Shown in pieces: positions 54,744-64,000 of a stretch of 64,000 bases of DNA. Under the pieces are notes generated by a model. That model had not been told where the DNA came from. It searched no databases and worked only from the letters and a program-made list of their open reading frames with translations. Source of the DNA: Izhakiella capsodis (GTDB lineage: Bacteria > Pseudomonadota > Gammaproteobacteria > Enterobacterales > Enterobacteriaceae). How positions within the stretch are numbered: the stretch's first letter is position 1; each line of letters starts with the position of its first letter. The position numbers and the translations under genes are program-made. The stretch spans positions 1 through 64,000 of the forward strand of contig NZ_FOVC01000004.1 in the NCBI RefSeq assembly GCF_900115045.1, read 5' to 3'.

Positions 54744-55861
54744 GGCAGTTTAACGCAGCGTAACACCACAAATTTTTTATTGCTGGCCACCAGCTGGCAG
54801 TTACCAAATAGCTTCTTTAGCTTATGGTGATAATCCAGATGGCGGTTACCCACAACTCTTAGCTCTCCGCCGCACAGCAGACAGCGGCGCGCATCGCGGA
54901 ACATCTGCCAGGCGATGTGATCAGTCAGGGCGTTTTGCTGGTGAAACGGTGGATTACACAGCACCGCCTTAGCACTGTTAGCGGCAAAACCGCTCAGCGC
55001 ATGGTTGACGCTGAACTGCGAGCGCGCCAGCGATTCAGGCTGATTTAATTCAATATTCATCCGGCTGGATGCCACGGCCATCCAGGACTCATCGACGAAA
55101 TGCACCCGTGCCAGGGGGTTATTACGTAACGCCACCAGGCCAATAACGCCGTTGCCACAGCCAAGATCGATAATCTCTCCCGACAGGTTCTGCGGCAGAT
55201 GCTGCATAAAAAAACGGGCGCCGATATCCAGCCCACTACGGGCAAACACACTGGCGTGGTTGGCAATTGTCTCACCACTATCAAGCTGCCAACGCTGGAT
55301 CATCTCATCCTCCGGCAGCAAGGGAGCCTGCCACTGGCAGAAAATCAGACGCGCCTTTTTCCAGGCCAGCGAGGTGGTTGTCCTACCCAGCGTGCGTTCA
55401 AACAGTTGTAGCGTCGAACGGTGGATCTCTTTGGCTTTCGCGGCGGCGATAATGTGCGTTTGCGGCGTCACAACCTTACGCAGCGCCCGGAGCTGCTGCT
55501 CTAGCAGTGCCAGCGTTTTTGGTATTTTAATCAACACCCTGGATGGAGCTTCGGGCAGAGCACTGAGGGAATCGAGCAGGGTCACCGCCTCCGGCGACAA
55601 GTGATTGTGTTGCAGATTCTGCCGCGTTGCGAGCAGGCTGAGTAGCGAGTCACTGATACTAAAAGGGTCATCGCTGTGGCACGCGCAGGCCAACGCACCA
55701 AAACTGTCATTGAAAATCAGGGTCGGGCCGACGGCGGGTCCTTCCAGCTGTTGCAGTAATAGCTCATCTGCGGCCTCCCAGGCCTGCAGTGGGCTCTCTT
55801 CGCGCTGGAGAGGAAAACGTTGCAGCGTCAGATTTTCCAGCGAATAGACAGAATGGCTCAT
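54740..55861 (-). CDS. rlmG: 23S rRNA guanine-N2 methyltransferase RlmG
   Basis: A 373-residue enzyme that methylates G1835 in 23S rRNA. An N-terminal RNA-binding domain (SLENLTLQRFPLQ) is followed by the methyltransferase fold with EIIDLGCGNGVIGL for SAM binding and the catalytic NPPFHQQ motif. It closely follows E. coli RlmG (378). The position next to fadH is conserved, with one inserted gene. Confidence 0.95.
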   Translation of the reverse strand: MSHSVYSLENLTLQRFPLQREESPLQAWEAADELLLQQLEGPAVGPTLIFNDSFGALACACHSDDPFSISDSLLSLLATRQNLQHNHLSPEAVTLLDSLSALPEAPSRVLIKIPKTLALLEQQLRALRKVVTPQTHIIAAAKAKEIHRSTLQLFERTLGRTTTSLAWKKARLIFCQWQAPLLPEDEMIQRWQLDSGETIANHASVFARSGLDIGARFFMQHLPQNLSGEIIDLGCGNGVIGLVALRNNPLARVHFVDESWMAVASSRMNIELNQPESLARSQFSVNHALSGFAANSAKAVLCNPPFHQQNALTDHIAWQMFRDARRCLLCGGELRVVGNRHLDYHHKLKKLFGNCQLVASNKKFVVLRCVKLP

Positions 55862-56063
55862 TGGCGCTCCGGTTTAGACAAATTCAGGCGCTTTATCCCT
55901 TAAAACTGCCCGCCAGTAAACAGATTTATTGACTGTCCTGGTCCAAATCATCGTTTCTTTTGCTGACAGAGCCGGCCACTCTTCAGCCAGTTTTAACCAA
56001 GCTGAGCAAGCACTGGCTCAGCCTTATCTGGCAGAATCAGGGCCATCGTAGCAAGCGCCACCC

Positions 56064-57755
56064 TTATATAAATGTTTTGGTCTTCTGAATCAGGCTGGTC
56101 TTACTAATCGCCCCCAGGTATTTACGCTCGGTGGCATTATTCAGCACAGGCAGGCGTTCAAGGGAAAGACTGGAAAAGATATCCCATCCCTGACGGACGG
56201 TCTGATATTCAAACACCACGGGAAAATCCCGGTCCATTACGCCACCGACCGGTGAGTTGAGGGTAATCACCTTATCCAGCACCTGATGCGAAATTTCGTG
56301 AACGGAAACCGCACCCAGAAATGTCCCCTGTTTATCGATAACGTAAACAAAACGTTCACGTTTAATCGAGCTGACCGCCAGCGCCTTACCGACTGAATCC
56401 TGAGGATGAAGCGCCTCCCCGGCGACAATATATTGCGCAATGATGCTGCTATCGAAATCGAACCAGGCATCGGCACGGTTGATGTGCTCAGTGACCATCG
56501 GATAGGTACTGGCTAACTGTAAGCGATAAACCGTCATTGATGCCAGAGAGCAGGCTATCATTGTCGGAAACAGCAGGCTGCTGTTAAACGTCATTTCCAG
56601 CACCATCAGCATCGCCATCAGCGGTGCCTGGCTGACGGCGGCAAGCACTGCGCCCATGCCTATAGCGGCAAATTCCAGACTGTTATTGACCGGTAATCCC
56701 GCAAATTTGGCAAGTAAAGCGGTAATATCGCCAGTCATGGCCCCCAGCAGCAGCGACGGCGTGAACATACCGCCCACTGCGCCGGAGCCAACAGAAAGGG
56801 CTGTCGCAATCAGCTTAAGGAAAAATAAAATCAGCAGCGCTTTCAGAACGAAATCACCGGCCATGATACGCACGATAACCTCATAACCATTGCCAAGAAT
56901 ATTCGTAGAACCGATGGCCAGCAGGCCAACTGCCAGCCCTCCCAGACCAAGCCGTAGTGGCAGGCTGGTCATTGTCCTGAACTGGCGTTTGCTCAACGCG
57001 ATGAACCTGATAATCACCCAGCCAGTCAAACCTGATACCAGGCCCACCGCCACGGTGAGCAACATGCTGCTAAAACTGATATCGAAATGCACGGCAGAGA
57101 GGGGATACAGCGCAGAACTATAGCCCAGCATCCACATGGCGAGCACCGCCGAACCGGCTGAAACGACCAACGGGAGCAGGCGCTGCAACGCGGAGATACC
57201 GAAAGCGATTTCGGCGACGAAAATAGCTGAAGCCAGCGGCGCGTGATAGACCGATGCCAGTCCGGCGGCAGCTGCCATCGCCACGACATCGCTGTTATTC
57301 AGCTTCAGCGGGCGCTGAATAAGGCGGGCAATGAGGCTGCCCGTCAACGCCGCCAGCTGCACCATCGGCCCCTCTTTACCCAGAGAAGCGCCGCAGCTGA
57401 CACTAAACAGCGAAGAGAGCGCGCGGAACAACGAGGCGCGGGTCGGCACCGCATCAAGACGCGCATTGATCACCTCAAGATAATCGGTTCCAGCCGTTTG
57501 CTGCTTTTCAATCCGCTTTGCATAGCGCAGGAAAAAGCCTGCCACCAGTCCACCCGCACCAACAATCAGCGGCCAGCAATACCATGGGCGGGAAAGCGCC
57601 GCCCGGGTAATATCGTCACCAGAGTCAAAGATCAGACGGGTCAAAATTTCAATCAGCAAGCGGAACAGCAGCGTTGCCATCGCGCCCATAATTCCAACAG
57701 GAATGGCGATGAGAATGGAGGTCCAGTTAAGAATATGTCTACTGCTTATGCTCAT
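56064..57755 (-). CDS. ClC-family chloride channel/antiporter with CBS domains
   Basis: About 563 residues. The ClC membrane domain (1-430) has GASLGKEGPMVQL (gating Glu) and GSGAVGGMFTPSL. The C-terminal part is a pair of CBS domains (IIAQYIVAGEALHPQDSVG, VGGVMDRDFPVV), which the E. coli ClcA and ClcB proteins lack. Such domains usually sense nucleotides. It moves chloride across the inner membrane, as channel or proton exchanger. The start at 57755 (MSISSRHILNW) is chosen as the first family-like Met; a frame extends to 57809 without support. It is divergent from ygjR. Confidence 0.85.
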   Translation of the reverse strand: MSISSRHILNWTSILIAIPVGIMGAMATLLFRLLIEILTRLIFDSGDDITRAALSRPWYCWPLIVGAGGLVAGFFLRYAKRIEKQQTAGTDYLEVINARLDAVPTRASLFRALSSLFSVSCGASLGKEGPMVQLAALTGSLIARLIQRPLKLNNSDVVAMAAAAGLASVYHAPLASAIFVAEIAFGISALQRLLPLVVSAGSAVLAMWMLGYSSALYPLSAVHFDISFSSMLLTVAVGLVSGLTGWVIIRFIALSKRQFRTMTSLPLRLGLGGLAVGLLAIGSTNILGNGYEVIVRIMAGDFVLKALLILFFLKLIATALSVGSGAVGGMFTPSLLLGAMTGDITALLAKFAGLPVNNSLEFAAIGMGAVLAAVSQAPLMAMLMVLEMTFNSSLLFPTMIACSLASMTVYRLQLASTYPMVTEHINRADAWFDFDSSIIAQYIVAGEALHPQDSVGKALAVSSIKRERFVYVIDKQGTFLGAVSVHEISHQVLDKVITLNSPVGGVMDRDFPVVFEYQTVRQGWDIFSSLSLERLPVLNNATERKYLGAISKTSLIQKTKTFI

Positions 57756-57931
57756 ACTGCCTGCAGATCCCGTCAGAAAAAAAACGCTTTGTAATGAAGA
57801 CCGATGCAACAGAGTAATACAAAAAAAAGACCGGACATCATGATCATCATCATGCCGCCCCGTTGCCGTGCCATTGCACTGATGACTCGCATGCTAATCT
57901 GAGACGCCAAAAACCGGAAACGAAACAGGTT

Positions 57932-58933
57932 ATGATCCGCTTTGCCATTGTAGGAACCAACTGGCTTACCCATCAGTTCGTTGATGCCGCCCGAGAAAGT
58001 GGCGAAATGAAGCTAACGGCCATTTACTCGTGTAACCTTGAACAGGCCCGCACCATCAGTAACGATTATCCGGTCGAACATCTTTTTACCTCGCTCAGCG
58101 CGCTGGCGCAATCTCCTGACGTCGATGCGGTATACATCGCCAGCCCTAATTCAATGCACTGCGAGCAAGCGCGACTTTTTATGCAACATAGTAAGCATGT
58201 TATCTGCGAAAAACCGCTGGCGTCTAATCTACGTGAAGTCGAGGCAATGATTGCCTGCGCCCGCAGCAACCGGGTAGTGCTATTCGAAGCATTCAAAACC
58301 GCCTGCCTGCCCAACTTTCATAGGCTAAAGCAGCAGCTGCCGCAGGCAGGCAAGCTGCGCAAGGTGCTGTTCAATTATTGCCAGTATTCATCCCACCATC
58401 CGCGTTATATCGACGGTGAACATCCGAACACGTTTAACCCTGCCTATTCCAATGGTTCGATTATGGACATCGGCTATTACTGTCTTGCTAGCGCCGTGAG
58501 CCTGTGGGGTGAGCCTCACCATCTGCAAGCGCAGGCGTCGCTGTTGGCGAGTGGCGTCGATGGTCATGGCAGTGTGGTCATGAGCTATGGCGACTTTGAC
58601 GTTACCCTTTTGCATTCGAAGGTCAGTCAAAGTGTCCTGCCCAGTGAGATTCAGGGCGAAGCTGGCAGTTTGGTGATTGATATGCTACCCGAGTGTCAGC
58701 GGCTGCAATTTATCCCCCGCAACGGCAAGCCACCAGAGGATCTGAGCCAGCCGCAGCATAGTAATACCATGTTGTATGAAGCGCAGATCTTTGCCACGTT
58801 GATAAAAAATAATAACGTTAACCATTCGTGGCTGGACATATCACGCACAACTGCAGCGCTGCTTGACAACATCCGCCGTCAGACAGGCGTAAAATTCCCG
58901 GCGGATGACATTCAGGCAGAGATCGTTGTGTAA
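57932..58933 (+). CDS. ygjR: YgjR-like Gfo/Idh/MocA oxidoreductase
   Basis: A 333-residue NAD(P)-dependent protein. The Rossmann domain starts with MIRFAIVGTNWLTHQF and holds VDAVYIASPNSMH and HVICEKPLASN, the usual EKP motif. The C-terminal alpha/beta domain has IMDIGYYCLASAVSLWG. The substrate is unknown, as for E. coli YgjR. It lies before alx, the same order as in E. coli. The start at 57932 follows AGG and matches the family. Confidence 0.88.
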   Translation: MIRFAIVGTNWLTHQFVDAARESGEMKLTAIYSCNLEQARTISNDYPVEHLFTSLSALAQSPDVDAVYIASPNSMHCEQARLFMQHSKHVICEKPLASNLREVEAMIACARSNRVVLFEAFKTACLPNFHRLKQQLPQAGKLRKVLFNYCQYSSHHPRYIDGEHPNTFNPAYSNGSIMDIGYYCLASAVSLWGEPHHLQAQASLLASGVDGHGSVVMSYGDFDVTLLHSKVSQSVLPSEIQGEAGSLVIDMLPECQRLQFIPRNGKPPEDLSQPQHSNTMLYEAQIFATLIKNNNVNHSWLDISRTTAALLDNIRRQTGVKFPADDIQAEIVV

Positions 58934-58987
58934 AGCTATCTGATAGTGATTGATCTTTTTGCAAACAGACACTAATGTCTGCAATAG

Positions 58988-59100
58988 CAAAGGGGAGTAA
59001 CTCCCAACTGGTTCATCGTCATTACGAACGCTGAGGCTTCCGGTGACCAGGCAATCTACCGATTGTGAGTGAGACCTTGCCAGAAGGCAAGGTCATGCGT
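58988..59100 (+). ncRNA. yybP-ykoY manganese riboswitch of alx
   Basis: The conserved parts are AAAGGGGAGTAACTCCC at 58989-59005, GCTGAGGCTTCCGGTGACCA at 59030-59049, and the GCAATCTACCGATT segment. A closing stem follows (GACCTTGCC 59072-59080 with GGCAAGGTC 59086-59094). This is the yybP-ykoY RNA, known in E. coli alx as PRE, which binds Mn2+ and at high pH changes translation of the gene. The start codon is about 60 bases further on. Confidence 0.92.
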
Positions 59101-59157
59101 GAAAAGTGCGGCTGGGTCTTCTGATACCGGCCGTTTTACTTTTTACAGGATACGCAC

Positions 59158-60129
59158 ATGAACACCATTGGCACACCGCTTCTGTGGGGCTGCTTTAGCG
59201 TCATCGTCATACTGATGCTGGCAATAGACCTTTTTTTACAACGCCGCAGTGACCAACCCGGTATGTCGGTAAAGCAGGCCGCTATCTGGTCACTACTGTG
59301 GATTTCCCTCACACTTCTCTTCGCCGTCGCTTTCTGGTGGTACCTCGACAGCAACCAGGGCCGCGCAGTGGCCAATATGCAAACCACCGCTTTTCTCACC
59401 GGCTGGCTGCTGGAAAAGGCACTGGCGGTAGATAACGTCTTTGTCTGGCTGATGCTGTTTAGCTATTTCAGCGTTCCGCCCGCCCAGCAACGACGGGTGC
59501 TGGTTTATGGTGTCTTGGGTGCTATCGTGTTGCGTACAGTGATGATATTTGCCGGCAGCTGGCTGGTGATGCAATTCCACTGGATACTTTATCTGTTTGG
59601 TGCATTTTTACTGTTTACCGGCGTAAAAATGGCGCTGGCAAAACATGGCGACGCTCAGACCGCTGGCGATACCGCCCTGATGCGCTGGGTGCGTAAACAT
59701 TTACGTATGACTGATGAACTGCATGGCGAAAAGTTTTTTATTCGCCGTAATGGGATCCTGTTCGCGACTCCGCTGCTACTGGCTCTCATTATGATCGAAT
59801 TTAGCGATGTCATCTTCGCTGTTGACAGCATTCCGGCAATTTTTGCTGTTACCACCGATCCCTTTATCGTATTAACGTCAAACCTGTTCGCCATCCTGGG
59901 CCTGCGTGCCATGTATTTCCTACTGGCTGGTATGGCGGACCGCTTCCCACTGCTAAAATATGGTCTGGCGCTGATACTGATTTTTATCGGTTTCAAGATG
60001 CTGCTAATAGATATTTATCCGCTGCCGGTGAGCGTTTCGCTGAGCGTAGTCGCCATGATTTTGCTATTGACCATGTTGCTGAATGTGCTGGTAAATCGCC
60101 GCCGCGATCGTCTCAACTCGCACGTTTAA
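59158..60129 (+). CDS. alx: Alx, TerC-family manganese exporter
   Basis: A 323-residue inner-membrane protein with about nine helices and the TerC-family acidic motifs in the membrane (ALAVDNVFVW and EFSDVIFAVDSIPAIFAVTT). In E. coli Alx is induced by alkali and manganese and exports Mn2+. The start at 59158 is preceded by ACAGGATACG. Expression is set by the riboswitch in its leader. Confidence 0.95.
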   Translation: MNTIGTPLLWGCFSVIVILMLAIDLFLQRRSDQPGMSVKQAAIWSLLWISLTLLFAVAFWWYLDSNQGRAVANMQTTAFLTGWLLEKALAVDNVFVWLMLFSYFSVPPAQQRRVLVYGVLGAIVLRTVMIFAGSWLVMQFHWILYLFGAFLLFTGVKMALAKHGDAQTAGDTALMRWVRKHLRMTDELHGEKFFIRRNGILFATPLLLALIMIEFSDVIFAVDSIPAIFAVTTDPFIVLTSNLFAILGLRAMYFLLAGMADRFPLLKYGLALILIFIGFKMLLIDIYPLPVSVSLSVVAMILLLTMLLNVLVNRRRDRLNSHV

Positions 60130-60140
60130 TCTCCCCAGGA

Positions 60141-60166
60141 AGAGATCCCGACGAATCGGGATCTCT
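60141..60166 (+). terminator. Hairpin after alx
   Basis: AGAGATCCCGA (60141-60151) pairs perfectly with TCGGGATCTCT (60156-60166) around CGAA. The T-run is distant (60180-60184), so it is either a weak terminator or a transcript-end stabiliser. Confidence 0.6.
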
Positions 60167-60324
60167 GCACAATCCAAACCTTTTACCGGCTTATTGCGTA
60201 AATAATTGCCGCCTACCCTTCCCTCACCGCCTCAATTCCTTATACTTCCTGAGCAAACACGCTACGCAGGGTCTGCCCTCCGCACGGGCCTGCCGCACTA
60301 TTTCAATAACAATTTGGTTCAGAG

Positions 60325-61569
60325 ATGCAAGTAGATAACAAAGGACAAAACTGGCGGCAACGCCTGTTTCAGGGAAGCCTCATTCAACAAATTCTGATTG
60401 GACTACTCGCCGGCATCGCGCTCGCCGCTGTGTCGAAACCGGCCGCCCATGCGGTAGGCATATTAGGAACGCTGTTCGTCAGCGCGCTGAAGGGCGTCGC
60501 TCCCCTTCTGGTACTGATGCTGGTAATAGCCTCCATCGCCAGCCATCAGCCTGGACAAAAAACCAGCGTTCGTCACGTGATAATTCTCTATTTACTCAGC
60601 ACCTTCTTTGCAGCGGTGGTCGCGGTAGTCATGAGCCACCTGATGCCACAATATCTGGTGCTGAAAAGCGTCAGTCAGCAAATTACGCCGCCGTCAGGCA
60701 TCCTCGCCGTTATTCAGGGCCTGTTAATGAATATGGTGGTTAATCCGGTAAGTGCTCTGATTGAAGCAAACTATATTGGTATTCTGGTATGGGCAATCGG
60801 TCTTGGGCTGGCATTCCGACATGCCAGCGACACCACCCGCACGGTGCTTAAAGACGCCTCTTTAGCGGTAACATGGCTGGTACGTGTCGTCATTCGCTGT
60901 GCCCCTCTGGGAATTTTCGGCCTGGTTGCGTCAATTCTTGCTGACACTGGCTTCGCGACGTTATGGGGCTATGCACACCTGCTTGCATTATTACTGGGTT
61001 GCATGCTGCTGATGGCACTGGTGTTTAATCCGCTACTGGTTTACTGGAAAATCCGTCGCAATCCCTATCCGCTGGTGTTTACCTGCCTGCGCGAAAGCGG
61101 CGTTACTGCCTTTTTCACCCGAAGTTCAGCCGCGAATATCCCGGTAAACCTGGCGCTTGCGAAAAAGCTTAATCTCGATGAAGACACCTACTCGGTCGCC
61201 ATTCCGCTGGGTGCCAATATCAGCATGGCAGGCGCGGCGATCACGATTACGACCCTGACGCTGGCTGCGGTCAATACGTTAGGCATTCACGTTGATTTGC
61301 CGACAGCAATACTGCTGAGCGTCGTCGCTTCCCTGTGTGCCTTTGGCTGCTCCGGGGTAGCGGGAGGATCGCTGCTACTGGTGCCGGTAGCCTGTAACAT
61401 GTTTGGCATTCCTAATGATATTGCCATGCAAGTCGTTGCTTTAGGCTTCATTATCAGCGTATTACAGGACTCTTCTGAGACAGCGCTAAACTCTTCCGCC
61501 GATATTCTGTTCACTGCCGCCGCCTGCATCGGCGACGAGCGCAAACAGCAGACTCAGTTTCATCAGTAA
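60325..61569 (+). CDS. sstT: Serine/threonine:Na+ symporter SstT
   Basis: A 414-residue inner-membrane carrier of the same superfamily as GltP. Signatures include AFFTRSSAANIPVNLAL, IPLGANISMAGAAITI and GVAGGSLLLVPVACNMFG. It matches E. coli SstT in length and order after alx. The start at 60325 has a weak AGAG site. It imports serine and threonine. Confidence 0.94.
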   Translation: MQVDNKGQNWRQRLFQGSLIQQILIGLLAGIALAAVSKPAAHAVGILGTLFVSALKGVAPLLVLMLVIASIASHQPGQKTSVRHVIILYLLSTFFAAVVAVVMSHLMPQYLVLKSVSQQITPPSGILAVIQGLLMNMVVNPVSALIEANYIGILVWAIGLGLAFRHASDTTRTVLKDASLAVTWLVRVVIRCAPLGIFGLVASILADTGFATLWGYAHLLALLLGCMLLMALVFNPLLVYWKIRRNPYPLVFTCLRESGVTAFFTRSSAANIPVNLALAKKLNLDEDTYSVAIPLGANISMAGAAITITTLTLAAVNTLGIHVDLPTAILLSVVASLCAFGCSGVAGGSLLLVPVACNMFGIPNDIAMQVVALGFIISVLQDSSETALNSSADILFTAAACIGDERKQQTQFHQ

Positions 61570-61572
61570 GCG

Positions 61573-61601
61573 AACAGGCTGCCCTTGCCGGGTGGCCTGT
61601 T
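61573..61601 (+). terminator. Possible terminator after sstT
   Basis: AACAGGC and GCCTGTT bracket a GC-rich middle that can pair partly (GCCC/GGGT), followed by TTTAA. It begins four bases after the sstT stop codon. Confidence 0.55.
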
Positions 61602-62278
61602 TAATCCTCCACCTTGCCTTATAAGTAAATATTCCTTATACCAAAACACATTAATCTCGTGCGTTTTGGGCGAAATTTCGCCAGTAATTTACCCTGCAGA
61701 GCCACCATATCCGACAATTAAGCGCGATTAGTCGGTGAAGCACAGTAAAGGCTACTGCCAGTACGTTAAAGATGCGATATCAGTTAAAAACCACGGGCCA
61801 AAACGCACTCTTCCAACCGATCTTACGGTCGATGCACACCTATAAAAATGTTGTCAATACGCCTTGTTAGTGAAAGAAATATCTCGCAACGACGAATTCC
61901 AGCAGGATAAATATTGTCAAATTACCAGTCTGTTCATATTTACCCTGACAGGTCGTTAAAAATAATACTTTCCCAGGTAATTTAGGGTCATTTTCACCGC
62001 GGAAAGACTGAAAAATGTCAGTCAGTGTAAAACTCCTTTTTCTTATGGCTACCAAACGGTAAAAACAGAAAGACAGACTACGCTTTAGCTATCGTCTCAG
62101 CCTGTGATTTGTTACAGTCAGACAGCTTTTCTTACTAATGGTGTTTAGTGACAACATTAGTAACGTCTCACTTGATAATTTGCATAATGTTCGATCCGTG
62201 CTTGCTGAAACCAGCAGCTCATTCATTTCCGCTTTGTTTGGATCGATCGAGGATATACGCTGTCAGGAATGCCCGTTG
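61602..62278. other. Long spacer before yqjA
   Basis: There is no gene I can support; frames in both directions are short and unlike proteins. In E. coli the downstream genes are activated by CpxR. A poor GTAAA-like site near 62059 could be the counterpart, but it is not convincing. Confidence 0.4.
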
Positions 62279-62962
62279 ATGGAAACTCTTCAATCTCTGT
62301 TTTATGCCCTGTGGCATCAGGATTTCGTAACGCTTACAGACCCATCGCTGATGTGGGCAATTTATATTGTTCTGTTCGTCATCCTTTTTTTAGAAAACGG
62401 CTTGCTTCCTGCCGCATTTCTCCCCGGTGATAGCCTGCTAATCCTGGTCGGCGTACTGATCGCCAAAGGCACGTTAAATTTTCCTCTGACTTTATTTATT
62501 CTCACCACCGGCGCCAGCCTGGGCTGTTGGGTGAGTTATATTCAGGGGCGCTGGTTAGGTAATACCAAAATCGTGCAAAATTGGCTGGCGCATTTACCCA
62601 CTCAGTATCATCAGCGCGCGCGCAATCTCTTTCACCGTCACGGTCTTTCAGCACTGCTTATTGGCCGTTTTATCGCTTTTGTCCGCACGTTGTTGCCAAC
62701 CCTTGCGGGCATATCTGGCCTGAGTAATGCGCGGTTTCAATTTTTCAACTGGATGAGCGGTCTACTGTGGGTGCTAATCCTGACACTGCTTGGATTCGCG
62801 CTAGGCAAAACGCCGCTGTTTCGTCGCTACGAAGACCAGTTAATGTTCGGGCTGATGATGCTGCCGTTAATACTGCTGGTGATTGGTTTATGCGGTTCAC
62901 TTCTGATGATTTGGCGTAAAAAGCGAGCTGTTTCGCAACCAAATGAGAAAGGAGACTCCTAA
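62279..62962 (+). CDS. yqjA: DedA-family membrane protein YqjA
   Basis: A 227-residue inner-membrane protein. It carries FLENGLLPAAFLPGDSLLIL and the DedA motif FIAFVRTLLPTLAGISGL. In E. coli it acts in proton-dependent transport, lipid homeostasis and drug and alkali tolerance. The chosen start METLQSLFYAL matches the E. coli protein; the upstream extension in the same frame has no match. It overlaps mzrA by one base. Confidence 0.94.
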   Translation: METLQSLFYALWHQDFVTLTDPSLMWAIYIVLFVILFLENGLLPAAFLPGDSLLILVGVLIAKGTLNFPLTLFILTTGASLGCWVSYIQGRWLGNTKIVQNWLAHLPTQYHQRARNLFHRHGLSALLIGRFIAFVRTLLPTLAGISGLSNARFQFFNWMSGLLWVLILTLLGFALGKTPLFRRYEDQLMFGLMMLPLILLVIGLCGSLLMIWRKKRAVSQPNEKGDS

Positions 62963-63342
62963 TGAATGTGTTAAAAAAGCCCGGAATTATGCGCCTACGG
63001 CTGCTGATCGGGCTTTTTACAGGATCGGTATTACTCTTTGCGCTGAACGTACTTCCTTCGATAATACACCACGATACTGGAATACGAATCCGTACCAGTC
63101 TTCAGGGGGTGGCGCTGCCAGACGGATTTTACGTTTATCAATGTCTGAGCGGCCACGGCATCCGCATTAAAAGCATCACTCCTGCCCCCCATTCACTGGT
63201 GATACTATTTGACTCTCCTGAACAGAGCCAGGCTGCTGAGCGCTTGCTGCGGCGAGTTCTTCCCTATGGCCTCGATATTTGTCAACTAAAAGAGACCGTT
63301 TCGGTAAGAGATCACACTGTCGCTGTCACTCAGCATACCTGA
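62962..63342 (+). CDS. mzrA: EnvZ/OmpR modulator MzrA (YqjB)
   Basis: A 126-residue inner-membrane protein with one N-terminal transmembrane helix and a periplasmic domain (VALPDGFYVYQCL, HGIRIKSITPAPHSLVILFD). E. coli MzrA binds EnvZ and links the Cpx and EnvZ/OmpR systems. Translation is coupled to yqjA through TAATG. Similarity to E. coli MzrA is clear in the core and weak at both ends. Confidence 0.88.
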   Translation: MNVLKKPGIMRLRLLIGLFTGSVLLFALNVLPSIIHHDTGIRIRTSLQGVALPDGFYVYQCLSGHGIRIKSITPAPHSLVILFDSPEQSQAAERLLRRVLPYGLDICQLKETVSVRDHTVAVTQHT

Positions 63343-63477
63343 ACAGCCTTACCGCAAATGCGCGTTTCTCATTTTTGTGGTTTATCGAATTAATGACTAT
63401 GCTTTAACAAATTGAAAAAACGACCTGTCTGAGAATTTTTGCCGACTGTGGCCGTCATTATTACAAGGAAATCAGTT

Positions 63478-63852
63478 ATGAAATACTGCCAAATTACTGT
63501 GGCTTCGCTGTTTATACTGGCGGGTGTGGCACAGGCTTCAGATTCGCTATGTCAGCAAAAAGCCGACGCCATCAGGCACGAAATCGACGTGGCTAAAAAA
63601 CATAACAATCAGCGCCGTATTAATGGTCTCGAACGCGCACTCACGGAAGCACAATCAAATTGCAGTGATAAAATGCTGCGCAGTGCTCACCAGGAAAAAA
63701 TTGCCGCTCAGCGTGCTAAAGTAAAAGAGCGTGAACATGAGCTGGCTGAAGAGCAAGCGAAAAGCGACGATCGCGCTAAAATTGAAAAACGCGAACGCAA
63801 ACTCACCGAGGCTCGCGCTGAACTTAAAAAGCTTGAGTCTTCCCGCTGGTAA
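63478..63852 (+). CDS. yqjC: YqjC, secreted DUF1090 protein
   Basis: A 124-residue protein with signal peptide MKYCQITVASLFILAGVAQA. The mature part is helical, charged and coiled-coil-like (KVKEREHELAEEQAKSD, KIEKRERKLTEARAEL), with two cysteines. It is periplasmic, of unknown function. The start at 63478 follows AAGGAAATC. In E. coli it precedes yqjD in the same way. Confidence 0.9.
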   Translation: MKYCQITVASLFILAGVAQASDSLCQQKADAIRHEIDVAKKHNNQRRINGLERALTEAQSNCSDKMLRSAHQEKIAAQRAKVKEREHELAEEQAKSDDRAKIEKRERKLTEARAELKKLESSRW

Positions 63853-63898
63853 CAGCGTCGTCTGAATTTGGATATTATTGATTATCAAGGAGTGTTTT

Positions 63899-64000
63899 AT
63901 GGCTAAAGATACCACCTCAGAAAATCTGCGCACTGAGTTGAAAAACCTGGCGGATACCCTTGAAGAAGTGCTGAACAATTCGGCTGAGAAATCAAAAGGT
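63899..64000 (+). CDS. yqjD: YqjD, DUF883 ribosome-associated membrane protein (3' truncated by window)
   Basis: Only the first 34 residues are present (MAKDTTSENLRTELKNLADT...). They match the N-terminus of the ElaB/YqjD family, which has a soluble helix and a C-terminal membrane anchor and binds ribosomes in stationary phase. AAGGAG precedes the start. The gene order yqjC-yqjD supports the call. Confidence 0.85.
   Translation, partial: MAKDTTSENLRTELKNLADTLEEVLNNSAEKSKG

Noticed and set aside
61867..62055. Minus-strand 62-residue gene before yqjA
   Set aside because: No ribosome site, no family resemblance and no neighbouring support.

Overview
The window comes from a Gram-negative enterobacterium. 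The gene orders ghxP-soxR-soxS, acs/gltP, fadH-rlmG and ygjR-alx-sstT-yqjA-mzrA-yqjC-yqjD are recognisable from Escherichia coli, but the blocks are shuffled and thinned (no nrf, yjcH or actP beside acs). Together with the terminal non-ribosomal peptide synthetase module and a plant-sugar operon this points to Erwiniaceae (Erwinia/Pantoea relatives). That placement is an inference; no rRNA or tRNA gene is present to confirm it.

Layout. 1-1.9 kb: 3' end of a non-ribosomal peptide synthetase (carrier protein plus two thioesterases), closed by a strong hairpin. 2.7-8.0 kb: beta-glucoside utilisation block of an OprB-type porin, a BglF-like PTS permease and a BglB-like 6-phospho-beta-glucosidase. 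Both transcripts carry a bgl-type RAT element overlapping a terminator, yet no bglG is present. 8.4-22.8 kb: accessory conflict island with a RelE/ParE-type toxin and RelB-type antitoxin, an XRE regulator, a SymE-type toxin, and a cdiI-cdiA-cdiB contact-dependent inhibition locus (CdiA 3502 residues) that has a short AT-rich C-terminal toxin and matching immunity gene.

23-36 kb: Fur-box-linked YncE-like lipoprotein, NAD(P)-binding protein, hcp-hcr under predicted NsrR/FNR control, sbmA, single-chain dihydroxyacetone kinase, gltP and divergent acs. 36-44 kb: YfaZ-like protein, an LrgA/LrgB pair with divergent LysR regulator, CPA1 antiporter (yjcE), ghxP with a PurR box, a decayed glutathione S-transferase gene, then soxR/soxS around a palindromic SoxR box. 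44-51 kb: haem uptake operon hmuRSTUV with a Fur box, divergent from a SelW-like gene.

51-64 kb: an unknown secreted protein, fadH, a YfiH/laccase-domain paralogue convergent with rlmG, a ClC channel with CBS domains, ygjR, the yybP-ykoY manganese riboswitch in front of alx, sstT, yqjA-mzrA, yqjC and the start of yqjD.

Functionally the window combines plant-sugar use, iron/haem acquisition, oxidative and nitrosative stress defence (soxRS, hcp-hcr), and an interbacterial competition island. The most unusual items are the CDI locus with its non-standard tail, the toxin that seems to start at CTG next to a triple 12-bp repeat, and the RAT-controlled sugar operon with no linked antiterminator.
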